Below are positions 27,036 through 35,537 of a stretch of 64,000 bases of DNA, piece after piece. The notes under the pieces are model-generated. The model did not search any database. It was not told where the DNA came from and was given only the letters and a program-made list of their open reading frames with translations. The stretch's first letter is position 1; each line of letters begins with the position of its first letter. This stretch comes from Rhizobium leguminosarum bv. viciae USDA 2370 (lineage in GTDB: Bacteria > Pseudomonadota > Alphaproteobacteria > Rhizobiales > Rhizobiaceae). The stretch is from contig NZ_MRDL01000039.1 of NCBI RefSeq assembly GCF_002008365.1, positions 383-64,382 on the forward strand. The letters run 5' to 3'. Made by a program: the position numbers and the translations under genes.

Positions 27036-27057
27036 GAGGCCCGGTTGCCCGGACCTC
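27036..27057 (+). terminator. possible terminator after the patatin gene
   Basis: GAGGCCCGG-TTGC-CCGGACCTC forms a 9-bp stem with one mismatch, followed by CCACGATATTTTTAG on the plus strand. The T-run is 9 bases from the stem, so it may be imperfect. It lies about 200 bases past the patatin stop and just outside the proposed left end of the Tn7-like element. Confidence 0.4.
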
Positions 27058-27095
27058 CCACGATATTTTTAGAACCGAAGAGTGTAGGCAGTCGC

Positions 27096-27187
27096 TGATT
27101 TTGACGCACAGGGTCTCGGAATTTCAATAACTTCGATATCGTCACAGCCAATTGATTTCGACGCAACAGCCAGATGAATTTGACGGC
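27096..27187 (+). repeat. three direct repeats, candidate TnsB-binding sites at left end
   Basis: TGATTTTGACGCA (27096-27108), TGATTTCGACGCA (27153-27165) and TGAATTTGACGGC (27175-27187) share TGAWTTYGACG. The last two are 22 bases apart, the spacing of transposase sites in Tn7 ends. All precede the first cargo gene. A partial inverted match, TGCGTCTTTTGATCA, occurs at 35386-35400 on the other flank. Confidence 0.5.
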
Positions 27188-27264
27188 TCTGGCAAACCGG
27201 AATTCTTGCCGGTCTGTGCTGAACCGGATAGTCCTCGCCTTTCAATTTTGAGAGGTTCTTTTCC

Positions 27265-28269
27265 GTGATTTTGAGACAGCCACTTCCCCAAGGCGTCGCT
27301 TTGAATTTCAGCAATAGCTACTATTTCGGCGAGGAGCCTGCGATCGAGAGGAACAACCTTACGGCGGTGAGCGGAGCGACGTTGTCGAATGGCGTCGATG
27401 TTCGATGCACACCTGACGGATTGCTTGTGTTCGATTGCACAAACAGTGACCTAGGCAGCGTTGAGCGGTTGGTTTTCCAAGGGCAGGGTGCTGTTCCAGA
27501 CGAAGTGACGGCCAGCAACGACCACGTCTTTGATATCCAGCGGCGGCGGATGACGTTCGCTGTGTATGTCGCAGCTTGCATCTACGGGACACACGGACGA
27601 AACAGCCATTCGGCTCTTTCAGGTATGAGATATCCAAGTCTGGGAGACATGGCGTGGATAACCATCGCGGATGGCAAGTTCATATCCAGACCTGAAGACA
27701 TTGACCGTCTGCGGACGCCGGGGGGCGGAGATGCTTTGCGAAAGATGCCAATTCCACTAGCAACGGTAGCTCAAGGTCTCGAACTGGCTGATCGGCTACT
27801 TGCGCACGATTTCAACAACGCGGATCCGATACAGCTCCTCGCTATGGCCTATCAAGCAGTCGTTCTGCACGCTGCGCAGCATGCTTCCGCGAGCCTGGCA
27901 TTGTCGGCGGTGGTCGTCGAAGCAGCTAGCCAAGGGACGATATGGGCGAGTGGAATCGTGAATAACACCACCAAAACTCTCGGCGCCGTTTTCCCGACGC
28001 AATTTCTAGGATCAAAATCTAGGAATGAAGTTAGAAGCATGACCCAGCAGACCATGGCCTCGGCGCTGCGTGATTGCGGCGTTTTCAGCGGCTATCTTTA
28101 CGAGCGGATGGAAAATTTGAGGAACGCTCGTAATAAGCTGATGCACAAAGGGAATGATGCGACGCAGCGACAGTCAGGAGAGGCCTTGACCGCGATGCGC
28201 GACGTCCTACAGATCCTCTTTTCGGAACCTGGATTTGAGCTGAACGCGGGTTTCACAATGCGGTTTTGA
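27265..28269 (+). CDS. HEPN-like protein, transposon cargo
   Basis: 334 residues from a GTG preceded by GAGAGG. No signal peptide or membrane helix is seen. The N-terminal 120 residues look like a beta-rich domain. The C-terminal 140 residues are helical and contain ENLRNARNKLMHKG, an R-x4-H motif (Arg289-His294) as in HEPN RNases. Base composition is clearly more AT-rich than in neighbouring chromosomal genes, which supports transfer. It converges on tniQ with a 39-base gap and is the only sizeable gene outside the tns operon on that side, so it is a cargo candidate. A defence or toxin role is inference from HEPN biology and location. Confidence 0.6.
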   Translation: MILRQPLPQGVALNFSNSYYFGEEPAIERNNLTAVSGATLSNGVDVRCTPDGLLVFDCTNSDLGSVERLVFQGQGAVPDEVTASNDHVFDIQRRRMTFAVYVAACIYGTHGRNSHSALSGMRYPSLGDMAWITIADGKFISRPEDIDRLRTPGGGDALRKMPIPLATVAQGLELADRLLAHDFNNADPIQLLAMAYQAVVLHAAQHASASLALSAVVVEAASQGTIWASGIVNNTTKTLGAVFPTQFLGSKSRNEVRSMTQQTMASALRDCGVFSGYLYERMENLRNARNKLMHKGNDATQRQSGEALTAMRDVLQILFSEPGFELNAGFTMRF

Positions 28270-28308
28270 GCGCGCGATGGAGGGGGCGACCGCTCGATCT
28301 TAGTTCCT

Positions 28309-30132
28309 TCAGATCGGTAAGTAGATCCGTTCCACGATGCACTGATCGACCTTGTCTTCAGGAAACGCCAAAGGGATGCCACGGTCCTGCCTGCGTCGAC
28401 CCAGACCACGCGTACTGCAGCGTGTCTGTTGAGCGATCAGTGCGAACGTGACGTACTTTGAACTGAAATCTTCGAAGTCACTCTCGGCCACTATCCAGAC
28501 CGGTGCGCGACTTTGATGGAGATGGATCCTTTCGGCGCGAAGGTAGCCCTCGCTCACGAGGTAGGTGAATGCCTTGGACGTCAGCAGCATCCGCTTGCGA
28601 ACCTCGGCACGATCAAGAGCCGAGCCGGGCGCCTTCCAATACAGACTTTCAATTTCCGCTGGGTCAAATCGAAGGCCGGCGATCCCTTCGTCTTCCGCGC
28701 GTCCGCAACGCTTAAAACGTCCTTCGATCACAGCTTCTAGGATGCCTACATAACTGGTATTCGCAAGCTTCACCGCCTTGGAGATCGGCACCAAGGCCTT
28801 CGAACATGGCGTGATCGTATTTTTCATGATGCAGTCACGAAGTCTGAGCACCGCGGTCTTCGAATAGCGGTTCTGAAGCCGATAGCTTCTTTCACTGCCT
28901 CCGTCACGCTTCACGACCGGTTCGATCAGTCCTCCTTTGAGCAGGTACCAAGCGTGCATGCGATTGATGCCGAGGATAGCGGCGACCTCTTCCAAATCGA
29001 TCATGTCCCGAAGCTTCCCGAGCGCGTTTTCAACGACCGCGACGGGAATGGTTTGTTCGCCGTCCTTCTGACGAACCGAGTCCAGATGGCCCATTTCGAC
29101 TAGCAGGCGGCGCAGCGTCTGGTCGCTTGAGCCAGTCGCATCGACCAACGCGGAGACGGTCGTCCATTCGCTGTCCGTCACTTTTCCGAAGAACTCGGAG
29201 CCATTGATTACTCGCACTGTTTTGAGCGTGTGCGAGCGAATGCGTTCTCTTAACACGCCGTATTCTGGTTCCTTGAAATTGATCAGAAGGGCGGAGTACA
29301 GTTTCCCGTAGAGGGCCTGTCCACCAGCATAAGAAGCCCGACCATTTGATCGGATGTAATCCAGCAGTTCGGTGAAGCCGTGGCTCCCACGGACGATGAA
29401 GTCGAAAGCAGTGTTTCGCGCCTCGACCATAGCTTCGTTTGACAAACCAGCGAATGCCGTATCTCGTCCGTAGACGTAGGCAGTGCCGAGTAGTTCGCAG
29501 GCGGTGATGCCGACCGCCGGTGTGACGGTATCCAGGAAGTCCCCGTGGTTTCGCCGTCCTTCGAGCCGATCGCAGACGAAACGTTCGAACGCTGTCATCT
29601 GTCTTGGTACGCTCTCCAGAATCAATTCAGGCATCGACTCCGCGACGACCTCTAGCTGACTGATCAGGTCATATGGATGACGCTGGAGGCCAACGTGTTC
29701 GGCCTCAACGATTTGTGTCAGGTGGACTGGACAGGTCTGCACCGAAAGAAACATCCAATGCGGCCGAAGGCGTCGCCGGGCACCGGGCATAAGACCTTCA
29801 TCCTGATCGTCTGAAAGGATGCAATGCGGGCAGAAACGCAACCGGCGTGGCCCGACGACCATTCTCTTCCCGAAAGTCGCCCCCGCGACGGTCACGCTCG
29901 CGTTATCGTTGGTGATGACGGCGCGGGCGAAAAGTTCGTCTTCGGAACGTCCAACTTGTCCGGCGACTCTTGCAATTTCATCCCGATCGCCCCTGAGGAA
30001 GGCCGCCCGATCGATGCCGAGATACCGGAAGAGGACCCGCGAGTTCGGCGCGGAATTAGCCCGCGCGAGGCGTGCGAACCAACTTGTAAGAGGCTCGTGC
30101 TCGAAGAGCGGGACGTCGAAAAGAGCGCTCAC
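28309..30132 (-). CDS. tniQ: TniQ/TnsD-family target-site selector
   Basis: 607 residues, longer than a typical TniQ (about 300-400) and nearer to TnsD. The N-terminal TniQ domain starts FEHEPLTSWFARLARANS and contains a zinc finger with Cys101 and Cys104 (RFCPHCIL) plus Cys134 and His137 (TCPVHLTQ). The remaining 450 residues are mostly helical, with HTH-like segments such as MIDLEEVAAILGINRMHAWYLLKGGLIEP, and probably read the attachment site. The start overlaps the tnsC stop by four bases. In Tn7-like systems this protein recruits TnsC to the target. Confidence 0.88.
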   Translation of the reverse strand: MSALFDVPLFEHEPLTSWFARLARANSAPNSRVLFRYLGIDRAAFLRGDRDEIARVAGQVGRSEDELFARAVITNDNASVTVAGATFGKRMVVGPRRLRFCPHCILSDDQDEGLMPGARRRLRPHWMFLSVQTCPVHLTQIVEAEHVGLQRHPYDLISQLEVVAESMPELILESVPRQMTAFERFVCDRLEGRRNHGDFLDTVTPAVGITACELLGTAYVYGRDTAFAGLSNEAMVEARNTAFDFIVRGSHGFTELLDYIRSNGRASYAGGQALYGKLYSALLINFKEPEYGVLRERIRSHTLKTVRVINGSEFFGKVTDSEWTTVSALVDATGSSDQTLRRLLVEMGHLDSVRQKDGEQTIPVAVVENALGKLRDMIDLEEVAAILGINRMHAWYLLKGGLIEPVVKRDGGSERSYRLQNRYSKTAVLRLRDCIMKNTITPCSKALVPISKAVKLANTSYVGILEAVIEGRFKRCGRAEDEGIAGLRFDPAEIESLYWKAPGSALDRAEVRKRMLLTSKAFTYLVSEGYLRAERIHLHQSRAPVWIVAESDFEDFSSKYVTFALIAQQTRCSTRGLGRRRQDRGIPLAFPEDKVDQCIVERIYLPI

Positions 30133-31175
30133 CCTTTCTTTCTCCGACGCTTAGGAGCCGAAGCCGGATCGACCAGGTAGCCCTTGTCATCCACCTCGCG
30201 CTGGATCTTCTGCCAGTCCGCTGACTTGAATACGTTCTGTTCGTCAGGGCAATCCCTGGCGAGGCGTGCGTACCCCTGCGCAAAATGGTTTGGAAGCAGG
30301 ACGCCGCCGGCCTTGTCGTCCCAGATGCACTTTTCCAGCGAATTCTTGATAATTTGCACGGTCATGCCGAACCGCCAAATTCCGCCGTGCATGAGCCGCT
30401 GCACAAATTCGTGAATCAAAGGAAAGCCGATCCTGATGTCGCTTGCGTCAGCAAGCTTCTGCACCGTCTCGACCACTTTCCCGACTGTGGTCTCGTCGTT
30501 GGGCATGTCCTTTACGCGGATGATCGGTACGCGCCGATCCAACTGCTTGTGCTCGTCGCGATCCAAGATACCCTCGATCTCCGGAACACCCGACACGATG
30601 ACCCAAATCGGATATGACGGGGTCTGCATCAAGTTTTTGATCGAGTTGCTCAGATGAGTGTACGCGTGGCTGGTCGGGGCCTCCAGCACATGCTGAAATT
30701 CATCAAGCACGATCACACGCGTGCCCATCTTCCTCATTCGATCGAGGAGGATATCGTTCCAGACGACGTCTTCGTTGGTCTCGCCGTGAACGGGCAAGCC
30801 GCTCTGAGCGGCGAGGCGCGCTCCCAGCTTCTTCCAGGTACAGCTCGGCGGCGTGACTGCACGAAGGCTCAACGACATCCTATTGTAAAGGCCATCGAAA
30901 CTGGCGAATGACGGATGGTTGTCCAGAAGATGGTCCAACGCCTTCGACTTTCCGGCGCCGCTCTTACCCAAAATTGTAAGTGCGTACCCGCTCGTTGCGT
31001 TCCCCGACATGATATGGGCCAACATGATCTCGATCTCTTTCGCGAGTTCGTCGTCCACTGTCGTGGGAACATGAATGTCCTGGATTTTTTTGATTATTGC
31101 CGCACGATCGACCGTCTTGCGCGACGCCGTTCGGAGCAGGTGCTCCATCATGCTCGTAGCGGGCTGCTCAATCAC
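30129..31175 (-). CDS. tnsC: TnsC/TniB AAA+ transposition ATPase
   Basis: 348 residues. Walker A is LGKSGAGKS (about 69-77) and Walker B is VIVLDEFQHV (about 154-163), followed by a sensor region in IWVIVSGVPE. TnsC-type ATPases form filaments on target DNA and pass the target signal from TniQ to the TnsAB transposase. The Lys/Arg-rich C-terminus (APKRRRKKG) may contact partner proteins or DNA. It overlaps both neighbours by four bases, showing tight coupling. Confidence 0.93.
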   Translation of the reverse strand: MIEQPATSMMEHLLRTASRKTVDRAAIIKKIQDIHVPTTVDDELAKEIEIMLAHIMSGNATSGYALTILGKSGAGKSKALDHLLDNHPSFASFDGLYNRMSLSLRAVTPPSCTWKKLGARLAAQSGLPVHGETNEDVVWNDILLDRMRKMGTRVIVLDEFQHVLEAPTSHAYTHLSNSIKNLMQTPSYPIWVIVSGVPEIEGILDRDEHKQLDRRVPIIRVKDMPNDETTVGKVVETVQKLADASDIRIGFPLIHEFVQRLMHGGIWRFGMTVQIIKNSLEKCIWDDKAGGVLLPNHFAQGYARLARDCPDEQNVFKSADWQKIQREVDDKGYLVDPASAPKRRRKKG

Positions 31176-33421
31176 GATTCGTCCTCTTCAGACTCACCAA
31201 CATTGGCCGAGTCGGTATTGTAGCTTTCCATGATCTGCGCCCATGTGAGCACGCCGTCCGTTTCAGGGGGCTCTTCGACACTGGCGTCGACGTCGTGGCC
31301 GACGCTGGCGGGTAGTGGCGCAAACGGATCGGTCCCGTCGGTACTTCCGCTAGGACTATAGGTGCCGTCCCCGTAGTCGGTCGCCGCCTCGTCGACGATC
31401 GTGAATCCGGCTACGACCATTTTAGACCAATGATACATCATTTCCGGGGTTGCGATTGGCGAAGCGATGCCCGCAGCCGCCTTGCTGGCGTTGGCGAACA
31501 CTCTCGCGTCGGCAAGGTTTTTTGCCGCGACCTTGGCGGCGACCTTGGCGTCCCGCCCGAATTGCGACTGCAGGTATTTCATCTGATCCAGCCAGTGCAT
31601 CACCCTGACGCCCTTCAGACCATCCATCGCACACTCCACCTCGAACCAATCGCCGGCCGGTTTTTTGGAAAAGGGGTCCTTGACATGGATTTTGGAGAGG
31701 TCGATCTCGTTGACGCGGACAGACAGTTCGAGATCGTGGCGACGCAGACGTAGAGCCTGGAGCCTCCGATTCGAATAAGGAAGACCCAAAATTTGGATGC
31801 CGTAGTTCCCCAGCTTGTACTTGGCGACGATGCTGAAAGCCTCGGCATATTTCTCTTCGCTCGGAACCGGCTTCACACCGCCCTTGCCATTCTGGCTGAA
31901 GAAGCGCCACGCCTGGAGCGGGGTCATTCCCTGAAGGCCGCGATGCTTCGTATTGTGGTAGCAATCAACGATCAACATCACGATCAGATCGGCAAGCTGG
32001 TCGTCCGTGATGTGCCTGTGCTTCTTGGCATCGTATTTATCCCGAAGCAGGACGTTGCTGAACGTCTGGCCGGAGAGAAGATGGATGTAGCGCTGGTTGA
32101 TCGTCCGGAAAAAGCGCTCCACTCTACCTCGCAGGTGCGGATGCTTTGACGGAGGGATTGTCACGTTCCCGGTATATGACATTACCGCCTGTTGGAATTC
32201 ATTCGATGTGTAGCTCGTCCCCGCGTCGACGTGAACGCTCTCCGCGGTTCCTTGCTGCACCCACGAGGTCGTCGTTCCGTAGAGCTGGGTCTCGAACTCC
32301 TTCGAACGGGCGACCATCGCAAGTGTAGCGACGGCCGACGCTCCGTCTGGCCCGCCCCATAGAAGTTTCATGCCGCAAACCGATCGGGAGCAAGCATCGA
32401 GAGCAACGGAGAGCCACACTCTGCCGTCGTTCTTTTCGCCGATCTTCTCTTCGATGCGGCGCTGCACCTCCGGATGGAGATAGTCCCAGATTCCATTCCT
32501 CACGAGCAGTCGGATGACGTCGAGCTTGTGTTCGTCCATTTCGACGACTTCCAGCGGTCGCTGTGGCTGGTATCCGCGACGGGACATGCCGAATTTCCGG
32601 ATCACCCTCATGGGATCGCCGGCACGGGCCACCTCATTGCTGAAATTTCCTAGGTCGTCGATGATCCGTTGAAACGTTCTAAGTGACGGGACATCGAACC
32701 GGGGCATTTCACTTGCCTCGCGTGCATCGTTAGCCTCCGACATTTGTACATAGCAGTCGAGCTTGGTCGGCCTGTCCTTGCTTTGAAACTTCTGAGCATA
32801 TTCGGCGTGGAAACGCAGCTCGTCGGTGGTGAAGCGCGACTCCTGGCCGACCCGGCCCCGATGACGGGGAGCGAGAGATGTCGGCTCAAGTTCGTTGTCC
32901 TCGAAACGCTCGACGAGCCTTCCGAATTGCCGAGGACCGGGAATGACGGCGCGCTTGCCGGTCTTCGGAGGAATGAGAAACTCGTTCTCCGCCTTGAACG
33001 CCGCGATGAATTTCGCGTAGCCGGCGTCGGATCGCGGGTAGTATTCTCCGGTCTCGTATCGGTCGAGCTCGAGTTCGAGGAATTCGGCTACCATCCGCAC
33101 CCGGAAGATCGTCGCCGCCGACATGTCGAAGATCTTGATCCCCTTACGTCTGGCGATCGCATTCTTGGCGCTGAAGTATCCTTCTTCCCATTCGATCTGC
33201 TTGTGACGGAAGAGCTCGGAGATATCTGAATATTCGAGTGCCTCCGTCCTCGGCGGGTCCTTCCCGTCGCAGGTTTCGATGAGGACGCCATCTTCCCACT
33301 CTGAACCGTCGTTGCCGGTCTTCTTGGATTTCAGGCACCAGTCACGGGCTTGGTACCGAATGAGGTCGTCCTGGGTAAACGTGTATCTGGTGTAGTCGAG
33401 CACGGACGCGGTCACTGGCAT
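31172..33421 (-). CDS. tnsB: TnsB/TniA-type DDE transposase
   Basis: 749 residues from the ATG at 33421, four bases after the tnsA stop (the frame runs upstream to 33505 inside tnsA). The rve catalytic core has Asp296 in EVVEMDEHKLDV, Asp399 in SVHVDAGTSYTS and Glu435 in RGRVERFFRTINQ, giving a D-x35-E spacing. N-terminal helix-turn-helix regions (about 85-265) should bind the element ends, and a Mu-transposase C-terminal beta-barrel lies near 550-640. The acidic C-terminal 70 residues probably contact TnsC. It joins 3' ends to target DNA. Confidence 0.94.
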   Translation of the reverse strand: MPVTASVLDYTRYTFTQDDLIRYQARDWCLKSKKTGNDGSEWEDGVLIETCDGKDPPRTEALEYSDISELFRHKQIEWEEGYFSAKNAIARRKGIKIFDMSAATIFRVRMVAEFLELELDRYETGEYYPRSDAGYAKFIAAFKAENEFLIPPKTGKRAVIPGPRQFGRLVERFEDNELEPTSLAPRHRGRVGQESRFTTDELRFHAEYAQKFQSKDRPTKLDCYVQMSEANDAREASEMPRFDVPSLRTFQRIIDDLGNFSNEVARAGDPMRVIRKFGMSRRGYQPQRPLEVVEMDEHKLDVIRLLVRNGIWDYLHPEVQRRIEEKIGEKNDGRVWLSVALDACSRSVCGMKLLWGGPDGASAVATLAMVARSKEFETQLYGTTTSWVQQGTAESVHVDAGTSYTSNEFQQAVMSYTGNVTIPPSKHPHLRGRVERFFRTINQRYIHLLSGQTFSNVLLRDKYDAKKHRHITDDQLADLIVMLIVDCYHNTKHRGLQGMTPLQAWRFFSQNGKGGVKPVPSEEKYAEAFSIVAKYKLGNYGIQILGLPYSNRRLQALRLRRHDLELSVRVNEIDLSKIHVKDPFSKKPAGDWFEVECAMDGLKGVRVMHWLDQMKYLQSQFGRDAKVAAKVAAKNLADARVFANASKAAAGIASPIATPEMMYHWSKMVVAGFTIVDEAATDYGDGTYSPSGSTDGTDPFAPLPASVGHDVDASVEEPPETDGVLTWAQIMESYNTDSANVGESEEDES

Positions 33422-33425
33422 CGGT

Positions 33426-34142
33426 TCAATCCTTCGAAATCGCACCGATCCACGATCCCTCCGACATGATGACGTTCTCGGGGGTCGGGTGGTCGAAAAT
33501 GGCAAGTTGCCTGTCGATCAGGTCCCAAACGGCAGTCCAGATGTTCGCCATAGGGAGATCGGGCAGGAGTTGGGCGAGATGCCAGACCTTAGCGCGTCCG
33601 CCGTGCTCCAGCAGTGCATCATGCACGCGCGACGTCTCGGAGTTGTTCCGGACCTCGCGGGTGTGGAGAATGTTCTCGGCCGCGTTAACACGACCTTTCG
33701 TGATGTCCCTGTTGGTGACGAGAACGAACCGATCACCACTGTTTTTGGGAAGTTGGTTATTGAGGAGTTTAACCAAACCTGCAGTGGCGCGAGCGGTGCT
33801 GCCCTCCGCCTTGACGACGAAATACGTAATCGCGCCACCCACCGCGGTTCGCCGGACGTCGACGATGTGAAGGATAGTCTTGCCCTCGACGATCACGCTA
33901 TAAGGTCCGTCTTGCCCCTTGATCGCGAGCGTGTCGTGACGGGCGAGCAGGATCTTCACGAGACCCGCTTCTAGGTTGCTCTCCAGACGATGGTAGGTGT
34001 TCGTGGAGCGATCAAGGATCACAACACGACACGACGCGATAGTCTTGACGAACTCCTCTTCCTCGACCTCATCGCCGAGCGTCCCCTTGAACGGGATCTC
34101 GCGGTCAAACTCGCCGCGCTGAGGCGGCGTTCCAGTCCGCAC
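33426..34142 (-). CDS. tnsA: TnsA-like endonuclease
   Basis: 238 residues. An E-D-K restriction-type core can be read: Glu58 in RLESNLEAG, Asp95 in LHIVDVRRTA and Lys111 in TYFVVKAEG. This matches TnsA, which cleaves the 5' ends so the element moves by cut-and-paste. The C-terminal half (ENILHTREV, LEHGGRAKVWHLAQLLPDLPMANIWTAVWDLIDRQ) resembles a winged-helix. The start is uncertain: only a GTG at 34142 is available, no good Shine-Dalgarno precedes it, and plausible coding continues 11 codons upstream (SKYNEELGV) to a TAG at about 34176. Confidence 0.75.
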   Translation of the reverse strand: MRTGTPPQRGEFDREIPFKGTLGDEVEEEEFVKTIASCRVVILDRSTNTYHRLESNLEAGLVKILLARHDTLAIKGQDGPYSVIVEGKTILHIVDVRRTAVGGAITYFVVKAEGSTARATAGLVKLLNNQLPKNSGDRFVLVTNRDITKGRVNAAENILHTREVRNNSETSRVHDALLEHGGRAKVWHLAQLLPDLPMANIWTAVWDLIDRQLAIFDHPTPENVIMSEGSWIGAISKD

Positions 34143-34155
34143 ACCCAGTTCTTCG

Positions 34156-34287
34156 TTATATTTCGAAGCCTCCTACCTTTCTCGTGACGGTCGAATTCGC
34201 GAAGTTGGTCTCGTTTGCGATGGGACGTTCGAGGATGTCGAAGCCCTGGTGACGTGAGTGCATCATATCGATGAGTGCGGCGAGCAT
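34156..34287 (-). CDS. 43-codon leader frame before tnsA
   Basis: ATG at 34287 and TAA at 34156-34158, 13 bases before the tnsA GTG, in a different frame. It starts MLAALIDMMHSRHQGFDILE and ends RKVGGFEI. It could be a coupling leader, or the displaced true N-terminus of TnsA if a frameshift lies near 34160. The ribosome-binding site is weak (AGGAT, 12 bases away). Confidence 0.3.
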   Translation of the reverse strand: MLAALIDMMHSRHQGFDILERPIANETNFANSTVTRKVGGFEI

Positions 34288-34370
34288 GGTCGTGGATCCT
34301 ATCCTGGCGTACCTTTAGGGAAGACATGCCGGAGACGAACGCCGGCGTGCCTCGTGATGGTCTGGCGCCG

Positions 34371-34739
34371 TCAGGCGGCGTCGCTCAGCAGGGCGATGTC
34401 ATGCCCTTCAGCCTCCGCCAGGCGGTACTGAAACGAGGCGATGCGGTTGCTGAAGGTGCGCAACGAGCACGGTCGCAGCTCGTGTCCGGCCGGTCTCCAG
34501 TCGTTGAGGTCCTCGATCTCGGACTGCATGGCGGAATAGGCGGCAAACATGCCGAGCGCCCCTTCGACGTGCATCATCGCGTGCTTCTTCTGAAGCGCGA
34601 CGTTGGTCGCGGAGAAGCAATGCTTGTCGGCCTCGAGGTCGAGGGCTTCGACGATCTCCTCCACGTCGACGACGCCGTACTCCTCGTCGAGTTCGGAAAG
34701 ATAGGTGCGGGGCAGGATGGACTCGATCAGGTCGCGCAT
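34371..34739 (-). CDS. hypothetical acidic protein
   Basis: 122 residues from the ATG at 34739, which follows AAGGAG at 9 bases spacing (a longer frame starts TTG at 34766). The protein is acidic and helical (LSELDEEYGVVDVEEIVEALDLEADKH), with no signal, membrane or known motif. It lies upstream of tnsA on the same strand, and may be element cargo or an accessory gene expressed with the tns operon. Confidence 0.55.
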   Translation of the reverse strand: MRDLIESILPRTYLSELDEEYGVVDVEEIVEALDLEADKHCFSATNVALQKKHAMMHVEGALGMFAAYSAMQSEIEDLNDWRPAGHELRPCSLRTFSNRIASFQYRLAEAEGHDIALLSDAA

Positions 34740-34892
34740 GACTACGTACTCCTTGTGCTGCGACAAACTCTCGGTTCGGCAGGACGACGGCGCAGCCGGC
34801 TCGGCGCTCGAAAGAGCGCGCGAGTCCTAGGCCTGCGATGCAGTCCTGGTAGGCACGACGGGGAAATTGGCCGCGCTACGGCCGCTCGGACG

Positions 34893-34976
34893 TCAGCCTA
34901 TCGGCTTCGCGACGCGTGCGAGCAGGGCGGTGGCGGCGATGGCGGTCATAGGACCGCGGGAGAACAGCTCAATCAC
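34893..34976 (-). CDS. possible 27-residue peptide
   Basis: GTG at 34976 preceded by GGAGG at six bases spacing. It encodes a short peptide with a weakly hydrophobic run (PMTAIAATALLARVA). The strong ribosome-binding site is the only support, and the frame could be chance. Confidence 0.22.
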   Translation of the reverse strand: MIELFSRGPMTAIAATALLARVAKPIG

Positions 34977-35261
34977 AGGCAACCTCCGGAAGGAGCCGCC
35001 GGGCCTCATGGCACGCGACGGACAGGATGAACGAGACGACGACGAATGTCGCGTCAGGCTATCTGCGGAAATTCCGCGTTGTTCCGGGAAACGTTGCGAG
35101 CGAATGCCGAGAAGGCTGTATTCTCGTAACCAGACATTTCGAACCCTCATTCCAAAAATCGGTGGGAAGAACTTCGGGACGGCCGAGCCCTCATCGCGGG
35201 CACGGCGCAGCTCTGTCGACGCCTACGGGGCCAAGCGGGCAGGGGGCCCGGCTATTATCGA

Positions 35262-35277
35262 CATGACTGCAGTCATG
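35262..35277. repeat. 16-bp perfect palindrome
   Basis: CATGACTGCAGTCATG reads identically on both strands. It lies in the non-coding part between the tns operon and the next gene, and could be an operator for the 122-residue gene/tns operon. GGTCCG and CGGACC form another dyad at 35295-35315. Confidence 0.5.
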
Positions 35278-35467
35278 GCATGCTCCTCAAGGCCGGTCCG
35301 CCGACATGACGGACCTTACGGCCGGGCTGCACCATAATTCGACAATACACGCAATGCAAGAGTATTTTCCGATGGCATGCGGGCGTGCGTCTTTTGATCA
35401 ATTTTCAATCGCGACGCCCTTTCAGTATGTTACGACGTCATACGCTTAACAAACTGTCAACTCTCTC

Positions 35468-35533
35468 GAATCCTGTCCCGATTTGGGACTGGAGACGCGC
35501 ACGCAAGGATTCAACTAAAGCGCGCAAGGATTC
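35468..35533. repeat. AGGATTC repeats near the right end
   Basis: CGCAAGGATTC occurs at 35502-35512 and 35523-35533 (21 bases apart), and its core is inverted (GAATCCT) at 35468-35474. The spacing of two helical turns suggests a protein-binding array. It ends five bases before the stop codon of the next gene. Confidence 0.45.
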
Positions 35534-35537
35534 GCAT

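Larger units (their letters stand above)
34740..35537. other. 798-base stretch with no clear gene
   Basis: Upstream of the 122-residue gene. Long frames exist on both strands but lack ribosome-binding sites and look like random GC-rich reading. It contains a tiny possible frame at 34893-34976, a 16-bp palindrome at 35262 and, from about 35340, an AT-richer zone with short repeats that probably includes the right end of the Tn7-like element and promoters of the tns operon. Confidence 0.5.
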
